A program made the position numbers and the translations under genes. Below, piece after piece: positions 1-5,950 of a stretch of DNA of 6,215 nucleotides. The notes beneath the pieces are model-generated. The model saw only the letters and a list, made by a program, of their open reading frames with translations. It was not told the origin of the DNA and did not search any database. The stretch is from Haloarculaceae archaeon (GTDB lineage Archaea; Halobacteriota; Halobacteria; Halobacteriales; Haloarculaceae): the NCBI GenBank assembly GCA_018609945.1, contig JAHENO010000167.1, forward strand, positions 1-6,215. The letters are read 5' to 3'. Position 1 is the stretch's first letter, and every line of letters starts with the position of its first letter.

Positions 1-906
1 GGCATCTCGATGGTCTTCCAGAACATCGCGCTGTTCCCGCACATGGACGTCTACGACAACATCTCCTTCGGGCTCCGGTTGCGCAAGTACGACCAGGAGG
101 AGATCGACGAGCGCGTCCAGAAGGCCGCGGACGTCGTTCAACTGGGCGGAATGATGGACCGGATGCCCGAGGAGATGTCCGGCGGCCAGCGCCAGCGTGT
201 CGCCATCGCGCGGGCCATCGTCCGGGAACCCGAGGTGTTCCTGATGGACGAGCCGCTGGCGAACCTCGACGCCGAACTGCGGGTCCACATGCGGACCCAG
301 CTGCAGCGCCTGCACCGGGAACTGGACACGACCATCGTCTACGTCACCCACGACCAGGCCCAGGCGATGACGATGTCGGACCGCATCGTGGTCGTCAACG
401 ACGGCCACCTCATGCAGGTCGACCCGCCGCTTACGTGTTACAACGAGCCCGACAACCTCTTCGTCGCCGGCTTCATCGGCTCGCCGGCGATGAACTTCGT
501 CGAGGGGCAGGCCACCGAGGACGGCTTCACCTCCACGTACATGGACACGCCCTTCGATCCGACCAACTACGGTATCGAGCCCGGCCAGAACCTGACGATG
601 GGTATCCGGCCGGAGGACGTCTACCTCGAACGGGACACGCACCTGGCCGAAGAGCCCAGCCGGACCTACGAGGCCGTGGTCGACGTCCTCGAGCCGATGG
701 GCGACGAGATCTTCGCCTACCTGCTGCTGGACGAGGACGTCGAGGCCAGCGCCGAGGGTCGTGGCGAGGGACAACTCCTCATCAGCCTGGATCCCGATAC
801 CGTCATCGCCCCCGGCGACGACATCGAAATCGTCATCGACCGGAGTGACGTTCACCTCTTCGACACCGACACCGGTCAGGCAATCACACACGACATCCTC
901 GAGTGA
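1..906 (+). CDS. Carbohydrate ABC transporter ATP-binding protein (MalK/UgpC/MsmX type), 5'-truncated by window edge
   Basis: This is the cytoplasmic ATPase of a CUT1-type sugar importer; it hydrolyses ATP to drive two permease subunits fed by a binding protein. The frame is open from base 1, so the gene starts upstream; 301 residues are visible and roughly 75-80 (including Walker A) are missing compared with the usual ~380. Numbering from the first visible codon: Q-loop Gln at 7 (VFQN), ABC signature MSGGQ at 59-63, Walker B FLMDEP ending in Asp83-Glu84, D-loop NLDAELR just after, and switch His in YVTHDQ at 117. From about 165 onward lies the regulatory TOBE/OB region with the family motif GIRPEDVYLER near 201-211. 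The protein ends HLFDTDTGQAITHDILE, followed by TGA at 904-906. The ATPase assignment is certain. The sugar cannot be read from this subunit; such ATPases are often shared between transporters. The gene is followed by a partial paralogue of its own C-terminus. Confidence 0.95.
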   Translation, partial: GISMVFQNIALFPHMDVYDNISFGLRLRKYDQEEIDERVQKAADVVQLGGMMDRMPEEMSGGQRQRVAIARAIVREPEVFLMDEPLANLDAELRVHMRTQLQRLHRELDTTIVYVTHDQAQAMTMSDRIVVVNDGHLMQVDPPLTCYNEPDNLFVAGFIGSPAMNFVEGQATEDGFTSTYMDTPFDPTNYGIEPGQNLTMGIRPEDVYLERDTHLAEEPSRTYEAVVDVLEPMGDEIFAYLLLDEDVEASAEGRGEGQLLISLDPDTVIAPGDDIEIVIDRSDVHLFDTDTGQAITHDILE

Positions 907-943
907 GGTCGCATCGACGCTGACCCGTCTTTCGTCGCTTCGC

Positions 944-1033
944 TCACCGCATCCGATAGATCGCAGCCTCGTATGGCCGCAACTCGACTGTGGACGGGTC
1001 CCCAGCCGCCCCGTCCAGATTGGCCAGGACGAC
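944..1033 (-). pseudogene. Possible remnant: C-terminal tail of a GH13-like glycoside hydrolase
   Basis: On the minus strand about 30 codons read VVLANLDGAAGDPSTVELRPYEAAIYRMR and end in TGA at 944-946. Alpha-amylase-family (GH13) alpha-glucosidases and relatives commonly end in a small beta domain whose last strand reads like L-x-P-[YW]-E-A-x-[VI]-Y-x, which fits LRPYEAAIYRM. The stop lies 37 bases beyond the stop of the convergent ABC ATPase gene, a normal convergent spacing, and sugar transporters often neighbour such enzymes. Upstream of about 1033 the same minus frame stays open only because it lies antisense to the ATPase-like remnant, so the rest of the enzyme is absent. The match is short and recognised by eye, so the family call is tentative; the reading frame could be chance in GC-rich DNA. 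Confidence 0.4.
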
Positions 1034-1369
1034 CTCGGCGTCGAACGCGGCCAGGCCATCACCGCGGGGGTCCGCCCGGAGAACGCCTTCCTGGAACGGG
1101 ACAGTCAGAAAGCGGCCGACCCCACCGAGCCGATGGACGCGATCGTGGACGTCCTCGAACCGATGGGCGACGAGGTGTTCGCCTACATGCTGCTCGGCAA
1201 GGACGTCGAGGCCAGCCCCGAGGGCCGGGGCGAGGGCCAACTGCTCATGAGTCTCTCGCCCGATACTGTCATCGGCGAGGGCGAGGAAGTGCGGATCGTC
1301 CTCGATCGCTCGAAGATCCACCTCTTCGACACTGACTCCGGCCAGGCGATCACACACGGCATCGTCTGA
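1031..1369 (+). pseudogene. Orphan C-terminal third of a second carbohydrate ABC transporter ATPase (TOBE region only)
   Basis: The plus frame from about 1031 to TGA at 1367-1369 encodes about 112 residues that align without gaps to the C-terminus of the ATPase ending at 906. By eye roughly 70 of 112 positions are identical. Shared blocks include GVRPENAFLERD against GIRPEDVYLERD, VDVLEPMGDEVFAY, DVEAS-EGRGEGQLL, SPDTVI, HLFDTDSGQAITH and the final residues. Walker A, Q-loop, signature, Walker B and H-loop are all missing, so it cannot be an ATPase. No plausible start codon or ribosome site lies just before the homology; the frame continues upstream only as a shadow inside the first gene. There is no frameshift or stop within the remnant, so it has either decayed little since truncation or is conserved for some reason. 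Divergence from the first copy is too high for a very recent tandem duplication; it is more likely the end of an older paralogous gene. I infer a pseudogene; an expressed regulatory-domain fragment is possible but unsupported. Confidence 0.8.
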
Positions 1370-1520
1370 CATCCTCCCGCGACTGAACTCGTGAGCTCTC
1401 TCGCTGTCTTCCGTGTAGTTGCCGGCGGAACGGTCCGAACGGTGGGAGGACAGTGACTCCCGAGTCCGCGACGATGGACACGGGCGTCCCGAGGGGAGGG
1501 GCAGCCGTGTTGGGAGCCAA

Positions 1521-1532
1521 GAGTTATTTTCG
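1521..1532 (+). promoter_or_regulatory. Candidate TATA box for the small membrane protein gene
   Basis: The stretch GAGTTATTTTCG is the only A/T-rich patch in the 184-base gap after the ATPase remnant. Its centre lies about 27 bases before the ATG at 1554. In haloarchaea TATA boxes sit about 25-28 bases before the transcription start, so the mRNA would begin at or within a few bases of the ATG (leaderless), consistent with the lack of a Shine-Dalgarno sequence before it. Confidence 0.5.
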
Positions 1533-1553
1533 GTATCGGCGTACGTGTGTCAC

Positions 1554-1943
1554 ATGTCTATGGCGATCGGCCACTTTGCGTTCGGGGCGGCGATGACGAC
1601 GCTCCTCGTGACGGTTCTCGTCCCGACCGTCCGATATCCCCGGACGTTCGTCTTAGTGGGCGGTGGCTGGGCGATGGTCCCCGACTTTCACTGGATAAGT
1701 CCGGTCGCCAACCAGCAACTCCGCGCCATCCACCAGACGTCGCTGTGGACGGACCTCTTCTGGTTCCACCGGACGCTGGACCGGATCGACCCGACCGACT
1801 CGAAGTCGATAGCCGCGGTGCTGCTCGCGTTTTTCATCCTCGCGACGGCCGTTGCGGAACGCCGGGGCTATCGCACCCCTGCGATGGTTGCCTCTGCCTA
1901 CGAGTCGTACCTGGACACCGAGTCAGGCAATGATCGTGCCTGA
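1554..1943 (+). CDS. Small integral membrane protein of unknown function
   Basis: The gene encodes 129 residues starting MSMAIGHFAFGAAM. I see two or three hydrophobic segments: about 8-26, about 31-49 (containing VGGGWAMVPDFHWI) and about 86-101 (IAAVLLAFFILATAV). The charged stretch between the second and third carries several His and Asp residues (His60, Asp67, His72) in addition to His7, Asp44 and His46. An early His plus an Asp-x-His in the second segment recalls the membrane-bound metal-dependent hydrolase-like families (YdjM/DUF457 type), but the likeness is weak and I assign no function. The ATG at 1554 fits the upstream A/T-rich box for a leaderless transcript; ATG at 1560 or GTG at 1545 are alternatives. 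The frame stays open back to 1419, but that part reads like non-coding sequence. It converges with metX, with 96 bases between the stops. Confidence 0.75.
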   Translation: MSMAIGHFAFGAAMTTLLVTVLVPTVRYPRTFVLVGGGWAMVPDFHWISPVANQQLRAIHQTSLWTDLFWFHRTLDRIDPTDSKSIAAVLLAFFILATAVAERRGYRTPAMVASAYESYLDTESGNDRA

Positions 1944-1965
1944 GCCGAGGGGGTGCGCAATCCCG

Positions 1966-1992
1966 CATTTTCAGTCCGATCTTCGAGATCGG
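1966..1992. terminator. Possible termination region between convergent genes
   Basis: Between the stop of the membrane protein gene (1943) and the stop of metX (2040) there is a T4 tract at 1968-1971 on the plus strand. It is followed by a 7-base inverted repeat, CCGATCT at 1976-1982 and AGATCGG at 1986-1992, with a 3-base loop. Archaeal termination relies mainly on short T runs, so the T4 tract could end the plus-strand transcript. The hairpin is not followed by a T run on either strand, so its role for metX is doubtful. Confidence 0.3.
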
Positions 1993-2039
1993 GGCCAGCG
2001 GCGGGCAGCCGGCGAACCGATGCCGGTCGGGTCGCTGGA

Positions 2040-3248
2040 TCAATCCGAGAAGAGGCTCGTGTGGACGGGCGCGAACTCGTCGCCGAGGTCCTCGCGGTCG
2101 CCGGCAGTGTCTGTGAGTGCGGTGCTGTCGACGCCGTCGGCGAGGAAACCGGACAGCGGCGGGCCGACGTTCTCGGGTTCGACGAGGAACGCGTCGTGGC
2201 CGTGGTCGGAGTCGACGACGTGGTGAGCGACCGACGCCCCCGCCTCCCGGAGGGCCTCGGCGATGTCCTCGGACTGGGCGGGCGTGAAGTGCCAGTCGGC
2301 GGTGAAGGACATCACCAGCGCCTCGCCGTCGAAGGCTGCGAGGGCGGCGGCGTCGGATTCGAACCCCGCCGAGAGGTCGTAGTTGTCCATCGCCCGCGTC
2401 AGATAGAGGTAGGAGTTGGCGTCGAACCGGTCGACGAACTTCTCGGCCTGGTAGTCGAGGTACGACTCGACGTCCCGGTACGGGAAGAAGTCCGCCGCAG
2501 GGTCGGACGGGAACGCCCGGACGGCGTCCCGGCCGGCCGACCGGCGGCCGAACTTGCGTTCCATCGAGGCCTTCGAGAGGTACATCACGTGGCCGATCTG
2601 GCGGGCCAGCGCCAGCCCGTCGGCCGGCGGGTCGTCCCCGTAGTAGTCCCCGCCCTGCCAGTTCGGGTCGGTGGTGATCGCCCGGCGTGCGATGGCGTCG
2701 AGTGCGAGACACTGCGGGTCCATCCGCGGCGCCGCCGCAATCGGCATGAGTTTCTCGACGTGGTCGGGGTGCTGTTTGGCCCACTCGAGGACGTTCATCC
2801 CGCCGACGCTGCCGCCGGTGACCGCGTGCAGGTGCGGGACGCCCAGCTCGTCGAGCAGGCGGCGCTGGCACTCCGTCCAGTCGGTGACGGTCACCGCGGG
2901 GAAGTCGGTCCCGTAGGGCTCGCCAGTCTCCGGATTCGTCGATGGCGGCCCAGTCGTGCCGTAACACGAGCCGGGGACGTTCGCACAGACGACGTAGTAC
3001 TCGTTGGTGTCGATGGCCTTCCCGGGGCCGACGATGTCGTTCCACCAGGCGCGGGCCTGGCCTGCCGTCTCCTCGTCCCTGCCCGCCCCGGCGACGTGCT
3101 GGCTGCCCGTCAGCGCGTGACACACGAGGACGGCGTTGTCTCCGGTGAACTCGCCGTAGGCCTCGTAGGCGACCTCCATCTCGGGGATGGTGCGACCACA
3201 CTGGAACTCGAAGCTCCCCAGGGAGACGCTGCCGTGGTCGACGTTCAT
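2040..3248 (-). CDS. metX: Homoserine O-acetyltransferase
   Basis: This cytoplasmic alpha/beta-hydrolase-fold enzyme transfers an acetyl group from acetyl-CoA to L-homoserine, making O-acetylhomoserine for methionine synthesis. It has 402 residues, close to the family's usual size. Visible features are the N-terminal strand SLGSFEFQCGRTIPEMEVAYEAYG, the CHALTGSQH loop near 43-51, and WWNDIVGPGKAIDT near 68-81. The nucleophile elbow is GGSVGGM with Ser147. The triad is completed by Asp318 (in FTADWHFTP) and His351 (in SDHGHDAFL). The segment MERKFGRR near 229-236 matches the region holding the substrate-binding Arg in characterised MetX. Its ATG overlaps the metY stop as ATGA, so the two are translated from one mRNA. 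The partner downstream in the pathway is an acetylhomoserine sulfhydrylase, which favours acetyl over succinyl as the donor, though acyl specificity in this family cannot be settled by eye. I see no truncation or missing catalytic residue. Confidence 0.95.
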   Translation of the reverse strand: MNVDHGSVSLGSFEFQCGRTIPEMEVAYEAYGEFTGDNAVLVCHALTGSQHVAGAGRDEETAGQARAWWNDIVGPGKAIDTNEYYVVCANVPGSCYGTTGPPSTNPETGEPYGTDFPAVTVTDWTECQRRLLDELGVPHLHAVTGGSVGGMNVLEWAKQHPDHVEKLMPIAAAPRMDPQCLALDAIARRAITTDPNWQGGDYYGDDPPADGLALARQIGHVMYLSKASMERKFGRRSAGRDAVRAFPSDPAADFFPYRDVESYLDYQAEKFVDRFDANSYLYLTRAMDNYDLSAGFESDAAALAAFDGEALVMSFTADWHFTPAQSEDIAEALREAGASVAHHVVDSDHGHDAFLVEPENVGPPLSGFLADGVDSTALTDTAGDREDLGDEFAPVHTSLFSD

Positions 3249-4552
3249 GGGTCGGCCTCCGTCCGTGCCTGCGCGATGGCGCGCTCGAGGTCCGCCACGA
3301 TGTCCGCGGGGTCCTCGATGCCGACCGACAGCCGAACCAGATCGGGTGTCACGCCCGAGGCGCGCTGCTCGTCCTCGGAGAGCTGTGCGTGCGTGGTGCT
3401 CGCGGGATGGGTGACGAGCGTCTTCGCGTCGCCGATGTTGGCGAGAAACTGCGCGAGGTCGGTCGCCTCGCACAGCGCCTTTCCGGCCGCGTACCCCCCT
3501 TCCAGGCCGAACGTGACCATGCCGCCGTAGCCGCCATCCAGGTACTCGCTGGCAGTGTCGTGGGTCTCGTGGGACTCCAGCCCGGGATAGGTCACCCACG
3601 CGACCTCGGGATGGTCCGCCAGGAACTGTGCGACGCGGGCGGCGTTCGAACAGTGTCGCTCCATCCGGAGCGCGAGCGTCTCGGCGCCCTGCATCGTCAC
3701 CCAGGCGTCGAATGGCTTCTGGCCGTCGCCGAGACTCCGGACGGCACGCTGCCGGGCCGCGACCTCGAACGCTCGATCCGCGAAGTCCTCGGCGAAGGTC
3801 GTCCCGTCGAAGGCGGGGTTCTCGCCGCCGAGTTCGGGGTACTTTTCCGGGTGCTCGTTCCAGGGAAACGACCCGCCGTCGACGAGAATCCCGCCGACGG
3901 TCGTCCCCGACCCGTGGATCCACTTCGTCGTCGACTCCCAGACGATGTCGGCGCCGTGCTCGATGGGGCGACAGAGCGCGGGCGTCGCGAACGTGTTGTC
4001 GACGAACAGCGGCGCGCCGTGCTCGTGGGCGACGTCGGCCACCGCCTCGATGTCCGGGGTCACCAGCGAGGGGTTGCCGATCGTCTCGATGTGGACGTAG
4101 GCGGTCCGGTCGTCGATGGCCGCCGCGTAGGCGTCGGGGTCGAGCGTGTCGACGAACCGCGGTTCGACGCCCCGGCGGGTCGCCATGTTCGAGAAATACG
4201 AGTGGGTACCGCCGTAGATGGAGGCCGCGGAGACGACGTTGTCGCCGCTCCGGGCGAGCACGGACGTCGCCGCGTCGAGTGCGGCCATCCCCGACCCCGT
4301 CGCCACCGCGGCCGTCCCGCCTTCCAGACTCGCCAGCCGCCGTTCGAGCATCGACACCGTCGGGTTGTCGAACCGGGAGTAGACGTTCCCCTCGGCGTCC
4401 AGCGCGTAGAGGTCGGCCGCGTGGTCGGCGTCCTCGAAGACGTAGGACGTCGTCTGGTAGATGGGTGGGGCGCGCGCGCCAGTGGCCGGGTCGGCCCGCT
4501 CCTGCCCGGCGTGGACACACCGCGTCCCGAACCCTCGCCTGTCGTCAGTCAT
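3245..4552 (-). CDS. metY: O-acetylhomoserine sulfhydrylase (O-acetylhomoserine aminocarboxypropyltransferase)
   Basis: This PLP enzyme of the Cys/Met metabolism family exchanges the acetyl group of O-acetylhomoserine for sulfide, giving homocysteine and acetate. It has 435 residues. Key motifs in order are the start region GFGTRCVHAGQ (7-17), PIYQTTSYVFED (30-41), YSRFDNPT (58-65) with the Tyr and Arg that contact PLP phosphate, and SGMAA (87-91). VDNTFATP (184-191) carries the PLP-ring Asp185, and ESTTKWIHG has the Schiff-base Lys at 210. LVTHPASTTHAQL (379-391) and LVRLSVGIED (405-414) close the active site. An extra segment of about 50 residues around 230-282 (NEHPEKYPELGG through QKPFDAW) is typical of MetY and absent from cystathionine gamma-synthase, so I prefer MetY to MetB or MetZ. 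It is the first gene of a two-gene operon with metX, overlapping it by 4 bases. The next gene upstream on the strand ends 137 bases away, and the gap holds a promoter candidate, so metY-metX is probably transcribed on its own. Confidence 0.95.
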   Translation of the reverse strand: MTDDRRGFGTRCVHAGQERADPATGARAPPIYQTTSYVFEDADHAADLYALDAEGNVYSRFDNPTVSMLERRLASLEGGTAAVATGSGMAALDAATSVLARSGDNVVSAASIYGGTHSYFSNMATRRGVEPRFVDTLDPDAYAAAIDDRTAYVHIETIGNPSLVTPDIEAVADVAHEHGAPLFVDNTFATPALCRPIEHGADIVWESTTKWIHGSGTTVGGILVDGGSFPWNEHPEKYPELGGENPAFDGTTFAEDFADRAFEVAARQRAVRSLGDGQKPFDAWVTMQGAETLALRMERHCSNAARVAQFLADHPEVAWVTYPGLESHETHDTASEYLDGGYGGMVTFGLEGGYAAGKALCEATDLAQFLANIGDAKTLVTHPASTTHAQLSEDEQRASGVTPDLVRLSVGIEDPADIVADLERAIAQARTEADP

Positions 4553-4575
4553 GTACGTCGTGCATATATCTCCTC

Positions 4576-4588
4576 GTATCTATAACCA
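4576..4588 (-). promoter_or_regulatory. Candidate TATA box for the metY-metX operon
   Basis: On the minus strand the sequence TGGTTATAGATAC is A/T-rich in an otherwise GC-rich gap and is centred about 30 bases before the metY ATG. That puts transcription start a few bases before the ATG, giving an almost leaderless mRNA. A GAGGAG motif at 4569-4574 lies 16 or more bases from the ATG, too far to be its Shine-Dalgarno. I see no riboswitch-like structure or clear operator for methionine control. Confidence 0.5.
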
Positions 4589-4598
4589 CGAGTTACGG

Positions 4599-4655
4599 CA
4601 AAACTCTCAGTGAGTGAGACTGTCTGGCATGCACCGGCAGAAACCAGCCGACTGG
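4599..4655 (-). terminator. Candidate terminator region of the LarA-family gene
   Basis: Downstream of the LarA-family stop (4690) the minus strand shows two weak terminator-like elements. The first is CCAGTCGGCTGG (4644-4655), a 4-base stem followed at once by TTT. The second is a 5-base stem, TCTCA/TGAGA (4606-4619), followed within one base by TTTT (4601-4604). Either T run could serve as an archaeal terminator. Both stems are short, and I could not compute folding energies. Confidence 0.3.
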
Positions 4656-4689
4656 AGGGAACTCGGGCAGACACCACCCGCCGTGGCGC

Positions 4690-5907
4690 TCACACCAGCA
4701 GCGTGTTCAGCGCGTCGGGGACGACGAGCACGTCGCTGCCGGGTTCGACGGCCTCCTCGAGGGTGGGGGCGGCGTGCATGAGACAGTCCTCGACGATTTC
4801 GGGGTGCTGGCTGTGTGTCACCCAGAGGTCGTGGTCGAGCAGCGCACGCGCGACGACGAAGGCCCGCTGGGCGCCGGGTTCGTAGCCCTCGCGCATCTCC
4901 TCGTAGAGGGCGCGGGCGCTCTCTGCCGTCGAGAGCCACTTGTAGAAGCGCTGTTCGCCGGTCCCCTCGCCCGCGCCCTCTGGAAGCCGCGCTGGAATCA
5001 CCACACGTCCGCCCTCCCGGAGCGGGTTGTGCGCGCCGAGGACGACGTACGTCGCCGCGCGGGTCGTCTGGTAGAGGTTGGCGTCTTTGGGGGCACCGAC
5101 GCCCGCGACGACCGCGTCGTAGCCGTCCGCCACCTCGACGGAGAGTGCCTCGCGGGCGGTGCCGGCGAGGTCGGCCACGACCGCCCGCGGGTCGCCCGCG
5201 CTGGCGCCCATGACGCCCGCAGGGCCGTGCGTGACGTTGAGACAGAAATCGAGTCCCGACAGGTCGCCAGCCGCGTCGACGAACGCGCGGAAGGGGTTGT
5301 CCTCGATCCGGCCGAGGCGGACGCCCTCGCGGGCGAGCATCTCCGGGCCGTGCGAGTACCGGATCTGTGACTCCCCGCCGGCGCCGATGACGACCGTCTT
5401 CGCGCCACCCGAGAACCCGGCGTACTGGTGGGGTTCGACCATTCCCGTCGAGAGCACGGTGTCAGCGGCAGCCACGGGTTCGAAGAGGTCGATTTGGCAG
5501 CCCTCGACGCTACCCACCGGGACCGTCGCGTCGGGGTCGTGGTTGACCGCGAGGTCGGCGTGTTCGCCGAGTGCCGCCCGGATTTCGTCCGGGGTCATCG
5601 GCCTGTGCAGTCCGAGCCCCAGCACCACGGTCACCTGTTCGCGGTCGATGCCGGCGGCGGAAAGTTCGGAGAGGAGGACGTCGAGCAAGATGTCGTCCGG
5701 CGTCGCCCGGGTGACGTCGGTGACGACGATAGCGACGTCGTCGTCGGGCGCGACCCGCTCGGCGAGCCCCGGTCCGTGCGGGTCCGCGACGGCCCGCCGG
5801 GCTGCCTGCCGGACGTCGACGGCCTCGCCGCCGGCGGGCTCAGGGACTGTCACCTCGCAGTCGGGCAACGCGACCGGGATCCGCTCCTCGCCGAGAGGAA
5901 CCTCCAT
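4690..5907 (-). CDS. LarA-family nickel-pincer-dependent racemase/epimerase (lactate racemase-like)
   Basis: The 405-residue protein belongs to the LarA (DUF2088) family, whose founding member racemises D- and L-lactate with a covalently bound nickel-pincer nucleotide. Family landmarks are in order. VTDVTRATP (62-70) has Arg67, corresponding to substrate-binding Arg75 of Lactobacillus plantarum LarA. GLHRPMTPDE (99-108) has His101, corresponding to catalytic His108. EPHQYAGFSGGAK (158-170) has His160 and Lys170, corresponding to His174 and to Lys184, which carries the cofactor. APKDANLYQ (272-280) has Lys274, probably matching Lys298. All key residues are present at similar spacings, so the protein should bind the cofactor if the cell makes it. 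The family also contains racemases and epimerases for malate, aldonates and other 2-hydroxy acids, so the substrate is open and I give no gene symbol. LarB, LarC and LarE are not in this window. It starts at ATG 5907 with a T-rich box 24-29 bases upstream, and the gap of 137 bases to metY suggests a separate transcript. Confidence 0.9.
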   Translation of the reverse strand: MEVPLGEERIPVALPDCEVTVPEPAGGEAVDVRQAARRAVADPHGPGLAERVAPDDDVAIVVTDVTRATPDDILLDVLLSELSAAGIDREQVTVVLGLGLHRPMTPDEIRAALGEHADLAVNHDPDATVPVGSVEGCQIDLFEPVAAADTVLSTGMVEPHQYAGFSGGAKTVVIGAGGESQIRYSHGPEMLAREGVRLGRIEDNPFRAFVDAAGDLSGLDFCLNVTHGPAGVMGASAGDPRAVVADLAGTAREALSVEVADGYDAVVAGVGAPKDANLYQTTRAATYVVLGAHNPLREGGRVVIPARLPEGAGEGTGEQRFYKWLSTAESARALYEEMREGYEPGAQRAFVVARALLDHDLWVTHSQHPEIVEDCLMHAAPTLEEAVEPGSDVLVVPDALNTLLV

Positions 5908-5927
5908 ACTGGGACCACCGCCCGGAG

Positions 5928-5937
5928 GGTAAAAAGC
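5928..5937 (-). promoter_or_regulatory. Candidate TATA box of the LarA-family gene, also a T5 tract after the upstream gene
   Basis: On the minus strand GCTTTTTACC sits 21-30 bases before the ATG at 5907, the position expected for a haloarchaeal TATA-like box of a leaderless transcript. No Shine-Dalgarno precedes the ATG. The same T5 run lies 14-23 bases after the stop of the preceding minus-strand gene, so it could also act as its terminator. The whole gap between the two genes is only 43 bases. Confidence 0.5.
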
Positions 5938-5950
5938 TCCGCGCGAGGGA

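Noticed and set aside
761..1369. Extended 202-codon plus frame, or a frameshift fusion of the two ATPase pieces
   Set aside because: The part before about 1031 overlaps the first ATPase out of frame and then reads as unstructured Ser/Arg-rich sequence. No slippery heptamer or conserved linker is evident.
944..1372. Minus-strand frame of 142 codons as a full gene
   Set aside because: Everything before about 1033 is antisense to the ATPase-like remnant. Only the last 30 codons look like real protein, so only those are listed.
1455..1466. Inverted repeat GACTC-CC-GAGTC as an operator or hairpin
   Set aside because: Five-base arms are common by chance in this composition, and it lies about 90 bases before the nearest start, outside the promoter position.
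1953..3530. Open plus-strand frame of 525 codons
   Set aside because: It lies antisense to metX and the end of metY. Its composition is rich in Arg, Val and Gly with low complexity, as expected from the opposite strand of GC-rich coding DNA, and no family is recognisable.
2040..4520. Single minus-strand frame of 826 codons, possibly a fusion protein ending in MetX
   Set aside because: The first half is an Arg-rich out-of-frame reading of metY. The true MetX starts at the ATG at 3246-3248, which overlaps the metY stop.
3389..4585. Open plus-strand frame of 398 codons opposite metY
   Set aside because: It is an antisense shadow of a clearly conserved PLP-enzyme gene, without recognisable motifs or its own promoter.
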